In this document: positions 1-8,792 of the stretch, one piece after another | Layout: each line of letters opens with the position of its first letter | Position numbering within the stretch: position 1 is the stretch's first letter | DNA from: JBOZRQ01 sp050789255 | Lineage (GTDB): Bacteria > Bacillota > Sulfobacillia > Symbiobacteriales > Symbiobacteriaceae | NCBI GenBank assembly: GCA_050789255.1 | Contig: JBOZRQ010000055.1 | Location: 37,784-101,783 of the forward strand | DNA length: 64,000 nucleotides | Direction: 5' to 3' | The notes under the pieces: model-generated | What the model saw: only the letters and a program-made list of their open reading frames with translations | Database searches by the model: none | What the model was told of the DNA's origin: nothing | Program-made: the position numbers and the translations under genes

Positions 1-1
1 C

Positions 2-190
2 CTCATGGACTTCCGCAGGGAGCTGGACAACTTCAAACCCGGGGACACCGTCACGCTGACGATCACTCGGCAAAACAGTTCGGGAAGGTACGTCGCCCAG
101 GATGTAAAGGTGCGACTGGGTGAGTACAGTCTTCTTTCCACAATCCAAATACCGGTTGAGTACGAACCCAGGACGGATGACGTTTATTGA
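2..190 (+). CDS. C-terminal end of an HtrA/DegP-like serine protease (PDZ domain), partial
   Basis: The reading frame is open from the left edge of the window and stops at 188-190. The visible 62 residues read like the second half of a PDZ domain: a LMDFRRELDNFKPGDTV stretch, followed by a strand of the TLTITR type and a final VKVRLGE strand. HtrA-type proteases end in such a domain, which binds exposed C-termini of misfolded envelope proteins. The protease domain itself lies outside the window, so the family call rests only on the PDZ part. A strong hairpin follows 11 bases after the stop. Confidence 0.6.
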   Translation, partial: LMDFRRELDNFKPGDTVTLTITRQNSSGRYVAQDVKVRLGEYSLLSTIQIPVEYEPRTDDVY

Positions 191-201
191 GGCCACATGA
201 G

Positions 202-232
202 AAGAGGACCGCCCCATGGTGGCGGTCCTCTT
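202..232. terminator. Bidirectional intrinsic terminator
   Basis: Perfect 12-bp stem AAGAGGACCGCC / GGCGGTCCTCTT with a 7-base loop, between the convergent ends of the protease-like gene and the SPOR gene. The flanking A and T residues let it serve both strands. Confidence 0.8.
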
Positions 233-243
233 CCTGTCAGAAT

Positions 244-1077
244 CTAGTTGCCAGTGGCCGGAGCGGTGTGAGCGCCGGAGAGCCCACGGTACTCATCAAC
301 CAGAGCCATGTAGCCGGTCATGGCGTTCATGTACTCCTTGGAGCCCAGGGCGGCTTTGGCTGCAGCCTCGATGGCGGTAGCGTTGGTGCTGGCATCGGTG
401 GCGAGCTTGACGTAGGGATCGAGCGCAGCGTTGTTCATCTTCTTCAGGGTGTCGGCCATCTTGGCGAGCTCCTTGCCCTTGGCGGTCAGGGCGGCGGTGT
501 CGGCGCTGCCGCTCTCCACCCAGCGGGCGGCCTCATAGAGGTAGGAGGTCATGGTCTCCAGCCCCTTCTTGACCTCGGCGGCCTGGGTGGTGTCCTTCAT
601 GTTGGCCACCGTGATCGCCTCGGGCATCTGGTTGATGGAGACCTTCGTCACGAAGGGGCTCGTGACGTCGGCAGCCACACGAGTCTTCGCATCAACTGCC
701 TCATCGGCGTTCATGAACAGACCGGCGTAAACCTTGTACAGGCCGTCAGCGCTCTTGGCAACCAGGGCGTTCTCACCCTTGCCGGACAGGGTCGTGGCCA
801 GCTTCTGCGCACTGGCCTGGGACCGGAAGGCGCCAACCTGGACCAGGTGCAGGTCAAAGCTGCCGGGGTTGCCTACTGCAACGTGGTCGCCACTACCGTT
901 GTCCACAATGACCCCGTTGCCACCCAGGTCGGTGCCTGCGGTGTCGCCCTTCCATACGTTGTTGAGCCAAGTCCCCGCATACCAGGCGCCCACCAGAGCC
1001 AGGATGGTGGCCAGAATGAAACCGCCGCCCCACCGATCCTTCATTTTCTGTTGCGCAGAACGACCAAAACGATGCAT
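244..1077 (-). CDS. Membrane-anchored SPOR-domain protein
   Basis: 277 residues. A short basic N-terminus is followed by one membrane segment (about residues 19-38). A SPOR domain follows at about residues 72-145, recognisable from LHLVQVGAFRSQASAQKLA and the later GLYKVYAGLF. SPOR domains bind denuded peptidoglycan at division septa or in the spore-forming cell. The rest is a helical Ala-rich region of unknown role. The start at 1077 has a GGAGGGG site six bases upstream. It follows folC in the same direction with a 143-base gap. The exact role (division or sporulation) cannot be decided from sequence. Confidence 0.75.
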   Translation of the reverse strand: MHRFGRSAQQKMKDRWGGGFILATILALVGAWYAGTWLNNVWKGDTAGTDLGGNGVIVDNGSGDHVAVGNPGSFDLHLVQVGAFRSQASAQKLATTLSGKGENALVAKSADGLYKVYAGLFMNADEAVDAKTRVAADVTSPFVTKVSINQMPEAITVANMKDTTQAAEVKKGLETMTSYLYEAARWVESGSADTAALTAKGKELAKMADTLKKMNNAALDPYVKLATDASTNATAIEAAAKAALGSKEYMNAMTGYMALVDEYRGLSGAHTAPATGN

Positions 1078-1220
1078 GACTGTCCCCTCCGCATTACGAT
1101 TTGAGGTCGTCTCGCCGGTGGGACGGCACGCACCTGACCCAGGCCATGGGTCCGGGGTTCAGACGCCGTTCCGCTCCTAGCGAGCATTTCCATCACATCG
1201 TTATGCGGACAAAGTACCGG

Positions 1221-2516
1221 TTATGCAGACTCCGTTATGCAATCTAGCTGCAAGCGTGCAGGTCCCACTGTATAAAAGGAGCCGGTAATTAATACCAGGT
1301 CCTCAGGACCACTCGCCGCAAGGGCTGCAGCCATTCCCTCCCCGATTGAGCCGGCCACCGTGGCCTGGCTGCCCAGCTCAAGACAGAGCTTTGCCAGGTC
1401 AACAGCCTGCAGGGCCCGTGGGCTCTCCGGAGTCACCGCCCAAACCCGGGTCGCAAGCCGGAGCAGCGGGGCGACCATCTCGTGGACATTCTTGTCCGCC
1501 AGGGCGCCCACCACCAGATGGACCCGGCGCCCGGGAAAGTAGTCGGCCATCGCCTCAGCCAGGGCCTGACACTTGGCCGGGTTGTGGGCAGCATCCAGCA
1601 CGACCGTGGGCTGGCCCGGTCGGACCTCAAAGCGGCCTGGCCAATTCACAGTGGCAAAGCCAGCACGGATCTGGTCCTCGGTGAGCCCGCACAGCTCCAG
1701 TACCCGCAGGGCCACAGCAGCGTTGGCCGCCTGATGACGGCCCAGCAAGGACAGTTCCACATCGCGGTACCAGCCCCGGGCGCCGAGCAGGTGGGCCACC
1801 TGCCCCCGCAGCCCGTGCGACACCACCACTGCATCCTCCGCTCCGACCTCCACCAGCACCGAATCGTTGCTCAGCGCCTCCTGCCGGATTACCTCCAGGG
1901 CGCCGGCGTGATCGGTTCCCGTCACGCACGGCACCGCAGGCTTGATGATGCCCGCCTTCTCCCAGGCGATCTTCTCATGGGTGGCGCCCAGCCAGTCGGT
2001 GTGGTCCAGCCCAATGTTGGTGATGCAGGTGACCGCAGCGTTGTCGATGGCGTTGGTGGCATCGTACCGGCCGCCCACTCCCACCTCCAGCACCAGCCAG
2101 TCCAGGTTCTGACGGGCAAAGTACATAAAGGCGAGCACGGTGGTTACCTCGAACTCCGTTGGCTGCTCGTGCCCCTCCGCCACCATCGCCTCCAGGTGCG
2201 GCTGAATCTCGCTGACCAGGGCGGCCAGGTCCGCCTCGGCCATGTTGACCCGGTTGACCTGGTACCGCTCGGTGAAGGACTCCAGGGCCGGCGAGGTATA
2301 GAGCCCCACCCGGTACCCCGCCGCCCGCAGCCCAGACTCAATCATGGCGGAGACGCTGCCCTTGCCGCTGGTGCCGGTCACGTGGATGATCCGCCCCGAG
2401 CGCCGGTCGGGGCGCCCCACCCGGCGCAGGAGCTCGACCGTACGGTCGAGCCCCAGCTTCACACCCAGCCTCTGCAGCGAATGCAGGTAGGCTCTTGCTT
2501 GTTCGTAGGTCAACAT
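1221..2516 (-). CDS. folC: Folylpolyglutamate synthase / dihydrofolate synthase
   Basis: About 431 residues, the usual length for FolC, a cytoplasmic Mur-ligase-like enzyme that adds glutamate to folates using ATP. Visible signatures are the P-loop HVTGTSGKGSVSAMI near residue 47, the YTSPALESFTERYQVN segment, the EVGVGGRYDATNAID block, and DHTDWLG. The ATG at 2516-2514 overlaps the valS stop as TGATG, so the two genes are translationally coupled. A GTG one codon earlier is an alternative start. valS-folC is a common Firmicutes gene pair. Three GTTATGC copies lie around its 3' end, probably by chance. Confidence 0.93.
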   Translation of the reverse strand: MLTYEQARAYLHSLQRLGVKLGLDRTVELLRRVGRPDRRSGRIIHVTGTSGKGSVSAMIESGLRAAGYRVGLYTSPALESFTERYQVNRVNMAEADLAALVSEIQPHLEAMVAEGHEQPTEFEVTTVLAFMYFARQNLDWLVLEVGVGGRYDATNAIDNAAVTCITNIGLDHTDWLGATHEKIAWEKAGIIKPAVPCVTGTDHAGALEVIRQEALSNDSVLVEVGAEDAVVVSHGLRGQVAHLLGARGWYRDVELSLLGRHQAANAAVALRVLELCGLTEDQIRAGFATVNWPGRFEVRPGQPTVVLDAAHNPAKCQALAEAMADYFPGRRVHLVVGALADKNVHEMVAPLLRLATRVWAVTPESPRALQAVDLAKLCLELGSQATVAGSIGEGMAAALAASGPEDLVLITGSFYTVGPARLQLDCITESA

Positions 2517-5245
2517 CACAGCTTCTTGAGCATCTCAAGGCGGCTGTTCAGGCCGGCCAGCTTCTCCTCGAGAGCGGCGACCTCGGCCCGGGTCTCCTCG
2601 ATCACCTCGGGCTTGGCCTTGGCCAGGAAGCCCTGGTTGTTCAGCTTACCCGTCAGCTTGGCGTGCTCAGCCTCGGCGGCCTTGGCCTCCTTGGCCAGGC
2701 GCTCGATCTCCTTGGGCACATCGATCAGCCCGCCGATCGGCACGTAGACCTGGACGCCGGCCAGCATGGCCGTGGCGGAGTTGGCGGGCGGGGTACTCCC
2801 GGCCTCCTGAATGCTCAGGCTGGCGGTCTTGCCCAGGCCCTCGATGAAGGCCCGGCCCTCCTCCAGCAGCGTCATCGAGTCCCGGGAGGAGCCGATCAGC
2901 ACGGCGTCGATCTTGCTGTGCTCGCCGAGGCGGAACTCCGCCCGGATCGAGCGCAGCGCCTTGATGGTATCCACGATCAGCCCCATGCGGGACGCGGCCT
3001 CGGCGTCCTCCCAGCCGGCCAGCGGCTCGGGATAGCGGGCCAGGGAGATGGTGGGCTCCAGGTTGGTCTGGCCGGACTGCGCAGCGATCGCCGGAGCGAT
3101 CTCCACCGGCTGGGACTGGGCGGGCAGCTTCTGCCAGATCGCCTCGGTGATGAAGGGCATGAACGGGTGCAGCAGCCGCAAGGTGCCCTCAAGCACGAGC
3201 GCAAGTGTCTCCTGGGCGGCGGTGCGGCTGGCATCCTCCTTGTTGTAGAGGCGGCCCTTCACCAGTTCGATATACCAGTCGCAGAACTCGCTCCAGATGA
3301 AGTCGTAGATCGCCCGGGCGGCTTCGCCGTACTGGTACTCGCCCAGAAGGCGGTTCACGTCTTTGACGGTCTCGTTAAAGCGGTGCATGATCCAGCGGTC
3401 GGTCAGGTTGTAGCTCTCCGCGCAGATTGGCTCGCTGGAGTCCCAGTCCTCCAGGTTCATCAGCACGAAGCGGCTGGCGTTCCAGAGCTTGTTGGCGAAG
3501 TTGCGGGCGGCCTCCACCTTGTCCCAGTGGAAGCGGGTGTCGTTGCCCGGAGTGGTGCCGGTCAGCAGCATGAAGCGCAGGGCGTCGGTGCCGTACTTGT
3601 CGATCACGTCGAGCGGGTCGACGCCATTGCCCAGGTTCTTGGAGAACTTGCGGCCCTGGGAGTCCCGAATCAGGCCGTGCAGCACCACCGTGTCGAACGG
3701 GATCTTGCCGGTCAGCTCCAGGCCGCTGAAGATCATGCGGGCCACCCAGAAGAACAGGATGTCGTAGCCCGTGATCAGCACGTTGTTGGGATAGAAGAAG
3801 TCCAGGTCGGGGGTCTTGTCGGGCCAGCCCAGGGTCGAGAAGGGCCACAGCGCCGACGAGAACCAGGTGTCGAGGGCGTCCTCTTCCTGGCGGAGCTTCT
3901 GGCTGCCGCAGTGCGAGCACTGGGTGGGATCCTCGTTCTCCACCGTCATGCCGCCGCAGTCGTCGCAGTTCCACACGGGGATTCGGTGGCCCCACCAGAT
4001 TTGCCGGGAGATGCACCAGTCCTGGATGTTCTCCATCCAGTGCAGGTAGACCTTAGTGAAGCGCTCCGGCACGATCTTGATCTCGCCGGACTCCACGGCC
4101 TTGGCGGCGGGAGCAGCCAGCGGCGCCATCTTCACGTACCATTGCCGGGAGATCAGGGGCTCCACCACGGAGCCGCAGCGGTCGCAGCAGCCCACGTTGT
4201 TCTTGTGGGGCTCAATCTTGACCAGCCAGCCCTGCTCCTCGGCGTCCGCCACGATCTGCTTACGGCAGGCGTAGCGGTCCATGCCGGCGTACTTGCCGCC
4301 GGCCGCCGTGATCTCGCCCTTGAGGCCGATCACCTGCGGCGCCTCCAGGTTATGACGCAGGCCCATCTCGTAGTCGTTCGGATCGTGGAACGGCGTCACC
4401 TTGACGCAGCCCGTGCCGAACTCCTTCTCCACGTAGGAGTCAGCGATGATCGGAATCTCCTTGCCCGTGGCGGGGTGCATGAGCATCTTGCCCACCAGGT
4501 GCTGGTACCGCTCATCCTCGGGGTTCACGGCCACGGCGGTATCGCCGAGCATGGTCTCCGGGCGGGTGGTGGCCACCTCGATATAGCCCGAGCCATCCAC
4601 CAGCGGGTAGCGGAAGTGCCAGAGGCTGCTGTCCTTCTCCTCGTAGACCACTTCAATATCCGACAGGGCGGTCTGGTCCTTGGGGCACCAGTTCACAATG
4701 CGGGTGCCCTTGTAGATGAGCCCCTTCTTGTACAGCTGCACGAAGAAGGCCCGCACCGCCTTGGAGCGCTGCTCGTCGTAAGTGAACGCCTCCCGGCTCC
4801 AATCGCAGGAGACGCCGAGCTTGCGCAGCTGCCCGTTGATGGTGCTGTTGTACTTCTCCTTCCACTCCCAGACCTTGGCCACGAACTTCTCACGGCCAAG
4901 CTCATGCCGGGAGGGACCGCCGGCCTTGCGCAGGTCATCCTCCACGCGCACCTGGGTGGCCAGGCCGGCGTGGTCGGTGCCGGGCATATACAGGGTCGGA
5001 TAGCCCTGCATGCGCTTCCAGCGGATCAGCACGTCGATCATGGTGTTGTTCAGGGCGTGGCCCATGTGCAGGGCGCCGGTCACGTTGGGCGGGGGAATCA
5101 TGATGGTGAATGGCTGCTTGCCTTCGACAATGGGGGCCTGGTAGAACTTGTTCTCGGTCCAGTACGCGTAGTACTGGTCCTCCACCAGCTTCGGGTCGTA
5201 CTTCGATGCCAGTTCGGTGCCTGCGGCCTTCTGCTCTTCGGACAT
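2516..5245 (-). CDS. valS: Valyl-tRNA synthetase
   Basis: Class I aminoacyl-tRNA synthetase charging tRNA-Val, about 909 residues. The HIGH-type motif is PPPNVTGALHMGHALNN near the N-terminus. The KMSKS loop reads KFSKNLGNGVDP, a mild variant of KMSKS. The editing (CP1) domain lies between them, the anticodon-binding domain follows, and a C-terminal coiled coil (AKEAKAAEAEHAKLTGKL onward) is typical of ValRS. The frame is open 28 codons further upstream, but that stretch lies in the T-box terminator. The ATG at 5245 has GAGGGGG nine bases upstream and is preferred. Expression is controlled by the T-box leader. Confidence 0.96.
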   Translation of the reverse strand: MSEEQKAAGTELASKYDPKLVEDQYYAYWTENKFYQAPIVEGKQPFTIMIPPPNVTGALHMGHALNNTMIDVLIRWKRMQGYPTLYMPGTDHAGLATQVRVEDDLRKAGGPSRHELGREKFVAKVWEWKEKYNSTINGQLRKLGVSCDWSREAFTYDEQRSKAVRAFFVQLYKKGLIYKGTRIVNWCPKDQTALSDIEVVYEEKDSSLWHFRYPLVDGSGYIEVATTRPETMLGDTAVAVNPEDERYQHLVGKMLMHPATGKEIPIIADSYVEKEFGTGCVKVTPFHDPNDYEMGLRHNLEAPQVIGLKGEITAAGGKYAGMDRYACRKQIVADAEEQGWLVKIEPHKNNVGCCDRCGSVVEPLISRQWYVKMAPLAAPAAKAVESGEIKIVPERFTKVYLHWMENIQDWCISRQIWWGHRIPVWNCDDCGGMTVENEDPTQCSHCGSQKLRQEEDALDTWFSSALWPFSTLGWPDKTPDLDFFYPNNVLITGYDILFFWVARMIFSGLELTGKIPFDTVVLHGLIRDSQGRKFSKNLGNGVDPLDVIDKYGTDALRFMLLTGTTPGNDTRFHWDKVEAARNFANKLWNASRFVLMNLEDWDSSEPICAESYNLTDRWIMHRFNETVKDVNRLLGEYQYGEAARAIYDFIWSEFCDWYIELVKGRLYNKEDASRTAAQETLALVLEGTLRLLHPFMPFITEAIWQKLPAQSQPVEIAPAIAAQSGQTNLEPTISLARYPEPLAGWEDAEAASRMGLIVDTIKALRSIRAEFRLGEHSKIDAVLIGSSRDSMTLLEEGRAFIEGLGKTASLSIQEAGSTPPANSATAMLAGVQVYVPIGGLIDVPKEIERLAKEAKAAEAEHAKLTGKLNNQGFLAKAKPEVIEETRAEVAALEEKLAGLNSRLEMLKKL

Positions 5246-5251
5246 GGTGTC

Positions 5252-5531
5252 GGTCCCCCTCAAAAAATAAAACCCCGGCTGCGTCCTATAAGGACGAGCC
5301 GGGGCTCGCGGTACCACCTTACTTCCCACGCCGTTTGAGGATCGGCGTGGACTCTCACTCTCGCTGTAACGGGCGGGGCCCGGCGCCCCCTAGCAGCCGT
5401 GGCTGTTCAGGGGAGCGGCTTCGGCGGCGACTTCACCCCTGCCTGTTCAGGAACCCTTCCACCCAGTGGGGTTCCCTCGCTGTGAACGGCTATGGAGCTA
5501 CTCCTCCGCGTCAACGCCTTTTAAACCTTGT
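5252..5531 (-). promoter_or_regulatory. T-box leader controlling valS
   Basis: Read on the minus strand, the leader begins with a Stem I type start (GCGTTGACGCGGAGGAGTAG) and contains a Stem III-like CGTTACAGCGAGAGTGAG. It then has the T-box core AAGGTGGTACCGCG at 5307-5320 and a terminator CCCCGGCTCGTCC...GGACGCAGCCGGGG at 5273-5304 followed by a T-rich run. The T-box side of the terminator stem overlaps the antiterminator, as in known tRNA-sensing leaders. Uncharged tRNA-Val is the expected ligand. The valine specifier codon could not be placed with certainty; a GTC at GAAGTCGCC is one candidate. Confidence 0.93.
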
Positions 5532-5539
5532 ATAAGCCC

Positions 5540-5568
5540 ATGATATTCCGCAGACGAACGCTTGTCAA
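5540..5568 (-). promoter_or_regulatory. Sigma-A type promoter of the valS T-box transcript
   Basis: On the minus strand, -35 TTGACA (5568-5563) and -10 TATCAT (5545-5540) are separated by 17 bases. The promoter sits between the upstream acetyltransferase stop and the T-box leader. Confidence 0.85.
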
Positions 5569-5569
5569 C

Positions 5570-6115
5570 TTAGCCTGCGTTCGCCTGCACCGACTGCGGC
5601 TTGCGGAATTCGTGGGCCAACATGCGGAGGAGCACCTGGTCCAGGTAGCGGTCGCCCGCCCAGTAGAAGTCGTCGCGGCGGCCTTCCACCTTGAAGCCGG
5701 CAGTTTCGTAAACCTTCTTGAGCCGCTCGTTCTCGCCCACCAGGGAGGCGCCCAGGCGCTGCATGTTCAGTACCCGGAAGGCATACCCGGCAGCGACCCG
5801 CAGGGCATCTTCCTCAAAGCCTCGGCCGCGATAGTCTGGCTCGCCGATCATGAGGGTGACCTCGGCGTGGCGATGGACCCAGTCAATGCCGTGGATTTGC
5901 AGCAGGCCAATATTCCGGCCGTCGGTCGTTTCGATGGCCATGTACTGCGAGCCGTTCTCGCGCTGGTCGATGCTCTTTTCGAGTTCCTTTCGGTTGCGCA
6001 GGTGCGGAATGGTCAGGGATGAGACCAGCCCGTCCAGCTCGTTGACCCAACGCTGCATACGTTCAATGTCGGTAGATTCCAGGGCGCGTAGCCGCACCTT
6101 CTCGCCATATAGCAC
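5570..6115 (-). CDS. GNAT family N-acetyltransferase (RimJ/RimL-like)
   Basis: 181 residues. The N-terminal VRLRALESTDIERMQRWVNE and the acetyl-CoA region EVTLMIGEPDYRGRGFEEDA (with RGRGF in place of the classical R/Q-x-x-G-x-G/A loop) place it in the RimJ/RimL-like branch of the GNAT fold. A NMQRLGASLVGENERLKKVYE stretch is the usual following helix. The substrate (ribosomal protein N-terminus, amino acid or antibiotic) is unknown. It starts with GTG and has GAGGAGG upstream. A similar GNAT gene lies just upstream in the same direction, so the pair may be cotranscribed. Confidence 0.85.
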   Translation of the reverse strand: MLYGEKVRLRALESTDIERMQRWVNELDGLVSSLTIPHLRNRKELEKSIDQRENGSQYMAIETTDGRNIGLLQIHGIDWVHRHAEVTLMIGEPDYRGRGFEEDALRVAAGYAFRVLNMQRLGASLVGENERLKKVYETAGFKVEGRRDDFYWAGDRYLDQVLLRMLAHEFRKPQSVQANAG

Positions 6116-6208
6116 CGCTGTCTCCTCCTCTGCCTTCCGCTCGGAGCTAAAACATCTCCTACTAAGAAAACGTACGAGGAGCCGCAGGGGTTCGCGGTGC
6201 CGCGCAAA

Positions 6209-6796
6209 TTAGGCAGGCTGAATCTCGTTCCGGCGATGCCACCGCTCCCGGGTCAGGTTCATCAGCAACACTGGCGAGGGGTCGCCCCGGCGGCTGCTCG
6301 GCTCCAAGATCGCTTGGCGGCGGAAGCCTGCCCGCAGGTAAACATGGATCGCCCGGGCGTTCGACGTAAAGACCCGCAGGTAAGCCTCCCGCAGGTTCAG
6401 GTCACCAAACGTGTGCTGCAGAAGCAGGTTGAAGGCATCCGTTCCGTAGCCGTGGCCCCAATACTCCTTGTTGCCAATGCAGATACGGAGCTCGGTCGAC
6501 CCGGTGCGCCAGTTCAGCTGGGCGAGCTCCACCTCGCCGATCAGCTTCCCTTCCAGGGTCTCAATGGCCAAGGCGCGGCTGGCCTGACCGCTCCGCACCG
6601 ACTTGTACCAGTCGTCAACCGACTGCTCCGCAAACCGCCGCCCCATTAGTGCGATGATGTCGGGATCCTCATCCCATGCCAGGAGCACCGGCAGATCTGC
6701 CTCGGCGATCGGCCTGAGCATGGTCAGCGAGCCGATGTGCGTGTGTAACGTCGGCTTGCCCTTCGCTTTTGATTCCGTTCGCTGTTCGATCGCCAT
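6209..6796 (-). CDS. GNAT family N-acetyltransferase
   Basis: 195 residues, same superfamily and orientation as the neighbour at 5570 but clearly different in sequence. Signatures are LTMLRPIAEADLPVLLAWDEDPDI at the start of the fold, CIGNKEYWGHGYGTDAFNLL with the GHGYGT acetyl-CoA loop, and LYLRVFTSNARAIHVYLRAGF-like C-terminal strands. The first 20 residues are polar and may be an extension. The substrate is unknown. The gap to the next GNAT gene is 93 bases without a visible terminator. Confidence 0.85.
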   Translation of the reverse strand: MAIEQRTESKAKGKPTLHTHIGSLTMLRPIAEADLPVLLAWDEDPDIIALMGRRFAEQSVDDWYKSVRSGQASRALAIETLEGKLIGEVELAQLNWRTGSTELRICIGNKEYWGHGYGTDAFNLLLQHTFGDLNLREAYLRVFTSNARAIHVYLRAGFRRQAILEPSSRRGDPSPVLLMNLTRERWHRRNEIQPA

Positions 6797-6901
6797 GCAC
6801 GCCCTCGAGTTTGATTTAGGTGTTTCGGTTCTTTCCCGGCACCTTGATTTCGACGGTGGCTGTGCTCATCCTCTAGGGAATTCGAGGCGCGAACGGCAAA
6901 G

Positions 6902-6939
6902 GATGCGGGCAGCACCGCTGTCAGCAGGCCGCCCGCATC
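6902..6939 (-). terminator. Intrinsic terminator after the marR-type gene
   Basis: GATGCGGGC / GCCCGCATC stem with a 20-base loop, followed on the minus strand by a short T-rich stretch, just downstream of the MarR stop at 6944. Confidence 0.55.
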
Positions 6940-6943
6940 GCTG

Positions 6944-7405
6944 TTAATCCTTAAGTTCTCGGTACATGCGCACCAGCAAGTCGATCATCTCTTCCCGCTG
7001 ACGCTTGTCCCAAACATGGGATAGATTGGCCATCTCCTGGGCGAGCTCAGAGCTGATTTCACTGACGCTCGCGCCCTTTTGAGTGAGCCTGACGGTGATC
7101 ACCCGCCGGTCTTCCTGACTGCGTTCACGTTCCAGCCAGCCATCGCGCTCCAACCGGTCCACGATCCCCGTTACGTTCCCTCGGCTGCAGTTCAGGTGCT
7201 CGCTGAGTCCTCCCAGCGTGGCATCCTGCTCATTGACGGCGGCGAGCAGTAACTGGTACTGCGGCATGGTCAGTCCATATCGATTGCTGAGAAATTTGTC
7301 GCACCGCTTACCGACGAGATCGGAGATGAGTTGAAGCAGCGGCAGCACCCGATCCGGCTGGGCAGATTCCAGAGCCGTTACCTGGGCCTGTTCCACCTTG
7401 TTCAT
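6944..7405 (-). CDS. MarR family transcriptional regulator
   Basis: 153 residues with the winged-helix layout of MarR repressors. The dimerisation helices come first, then LTMPQYQLLLAAV, the recognition region LGGLSEHLNCSRGNVTGIVDRLE and the wing WLERERSQEDRRVITVRLTQKG. It probably senses a small molecule or oxidant and may regulate the two acetyltransferase genes downstream; that link is inference. The ATG at 7405 is directly adjacent to AGGTGG, so the GTG three codons later (7396) may be the real start. A good promoter lies upstream. Confidence 0.9.
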   Translation of the reverse strand: MNKVEQAQVTALESAQPDRVLPLLQLISDLVGKRCDKFLSNRYGLTMPQYQLLLAAVNEQDATLGGLSEHLNCSRGNVTGIVDRLERDGWLERERSQEDRRVITVRLTQKGASVSEISSELAQEMANLSHVWDKRQREEMIDLLVRMYRELKD

Positions 7406-7484
7406 CCACCTCTCACTAGGTTTTCAAGTAAAGATTGGTATTTTTCCCGATGAGGACCAACCTCTACCAAAACTATCCAAGTTC

Positions 7485-7514
7485 ATTATAGGGGATACTG
7501 GAAGAAATCGTCAA
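7485..7514 (-). promoter_or_regulatory. Promoter of the marR-type gene
   Basis: Minus-strand -35 TTGACG (7514-7509), 18-base spacer, consensus -10 TATAAT (7490-7485), about 80 bases upstream of the MarR start. No clear palindromic operator was found overlapping it. Confidence 0.8.
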
Positions 7515-7578
7515 TCCATTTTGTTGAAAACTTTGCGGGGGCTGGGTATTCAGTCGGGCATGCTTAACCGCACAGAAA

Positions 7579-7606
7579 GACCGGGGCAGCCAAAACCGCC
7601 CCGGTC
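7579..7606 (-). terminator. Intrinsic terminator after the ATP-grasp ligase gene
   Basis: GACCGGGGC / GCCCCGGTC stem followed by TTTCTGT on the minus strand, eight bases beyond the stop at 7615. Confidence 0.75.
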
Positions 7607-7614
7607 GCCTACCT

Positions 7615-8649
7615 TTAGTCAGCAGTGTCAGCCAGCCTCCGTCGCCGCACCTGATCCGCCCTGTGCCGGGCCAGCGCCGCATCCAAAACACCGTTTACCA
7701 AGTCGGCGTAACTCCACCCGCCCACAGCAGCCTGTCGGCAGAGGTCGCTGAAGCCAGGCACCAGACCAGGCAGCGGGTTGACCTCAAGCACGTACGGCAC
7801 CCCGTCTTCGCCGAGGCGCAGGTCTACCCGTGCGACGTCTGCGCAGCCCAAGGCTCGGAAGGCGGCCAGGGCGGTCTGCTTCAGTGCGGCCTCCAGCGTT
7901 GGGTCCACGGGCGCCGGGCAGAGGTAGTAGTCGTCGGCGTCCCACTCCTTCTTGAACTGGTAGGAGTAGATCGCTCCGTGCTCAGCCGGCACCAGGCTGT
8001 AGTTGATCTCGATGATGGGGAAGAGCACAGGATGATCGTTTCCGACGATGCCGACCGTGAACTCGCGCCCCTGGACGAACTCCTCCACCAGGGCGGGCTG
8101 CCGGTACAGCTGGTGAACGAAGGCGACCTGCTCCAGCAGTTCCGTCGGGTTGTTTACCTTCGATGCCGGGCTGATCCCCATGCTGGAGCCCTCGCACGCC
8201 GGCTTGACGAAAAGTGGGAAGCGAAGGCCTGCCCAGTCCGGCTCTGCTCCGGGCTCTACCACACGGAAGGCTGGGGTCGGCACGCCGTGGTAGAGAAACA
8301 TCTTCTTTGCGGCCGCCTTGTCGAGCGAGAGCGCCAGCGCCATAATTCCGGAGCCTGTGTAGGGGATGCCCAGCATCTCCAGCATCGCGGGCACGTGGGA
8401 CTCCCGGCTTGCCCCCCGGATGCCCTCGCACATGTTGAAGACCACGTCAGGCCGCCGCTCCCGCAGCTTCTGGTAGGCCTCCTCATCGCCCTCGATCCAG
8501 ATCACCTCATGCCCGGCGGAAGCGAGGGCGCCCGCCACCGCCAGGACGGTCTGCTCGCTGTCGAACTCGGCGTGTGCGTCGGGAGGTTCTCCTTCGTCAA
8601 CAGGGTCGTACTTGCCCAGGTTAAACATGAGCCCAACCGTAAGTCCCAT
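7615..8649 (-). CDS. D-alanine--D-alanine ligase-like ATP-grasp protein
   Basis: 344 residues, ATP-grasp fold. Visible are the N-terminal substrate domain with DVVFNMCEGIRG, the GIPYTGSGIMALALSLDKAAAKK segment, the ATP-binding FVKPACEGSSMGI loop, and the metal-binding end VARVDLRLGEDGVPYVLEVNPLPGLVPG. This matches the Ddl superfamily, including the N-E-x-N-type metal ligands (LEVNPLPG). The usual Ddl partners (murF, alr) are absent from the window and the N-terminus differs from housekeeping Ddl. It could therefore be a paralogous amino-acid or peptide ligase. It is monocistronic with its own promoter and terminator. Confidence 0.75.
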   Translation of the reverse strand: MGLTVGLMFNLGKYDPVDEGEPPDAHAEFDSEQTVLAVAGALASAGHEVIWIEGDEEAYQKLRERRPDVVFNMCEGIRGASRESHVPAMLEMLGIPYTGSGIMALALSLDKAAAKKMFLYHGVPTPAFRVVEPGAEPDWAGLRFPLFVKPACEGSSMGISPASKVNNPTELLEQVAFVHQLYRQPALVEEFVQGREFTVGIVGNDHPVLFPIIEINYSLVPAEHGAIYSYQFKKEWDADDYYLCPAPVDPTLEAALKQTALAAFRALGCADVARVDLRLGEDGVPYVLEVNPLPGLVPGFSDLCRQAAVGGWSYADLVNGVLDAALARHRADQVRRRRLADTAD

Positions 8650-8710
8650 GGCTGCTGATCGCGACTCCCTCTTGCACAGAATGAAACGTTTCGATCGTTA
8701 ATGTACCTTC

Positions 8711-8738
8711 ATCATAGCATCGAGGAGTTGACTGTCAA
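8711..8738 (-). promoter_or_regulatory. Promoter of the ATP-grasp ligase gene
   Basis: Minus-strand -35 TTGACA (8738-8733), 16-base spacer, -10 TATGAT (8716-8711). A 10-bp perfect palindrome GAAACGTTTC lies just downstream at 8683-8692, inside the 5' leader, and could be a repressor site. Confidence 0.7.
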
Positions 8739-8792
8739 CCTGCCAGAGACGTAGACCAAGCCATCAACATTTGCTACTATCTAAACCATACC

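Noticed and set aside
1200..1240. Three GTTATGC copies near the folC 3' end
   Set aside because: Short, irregularly spaced and partly inside the folC coding frame; probably chance.
2495..5338. Very long open frame on the plus strand opposite valS
   Set aside because: Antisense artefact of GC-rich codon use; valS on the minus strand has all synthetase motifs.
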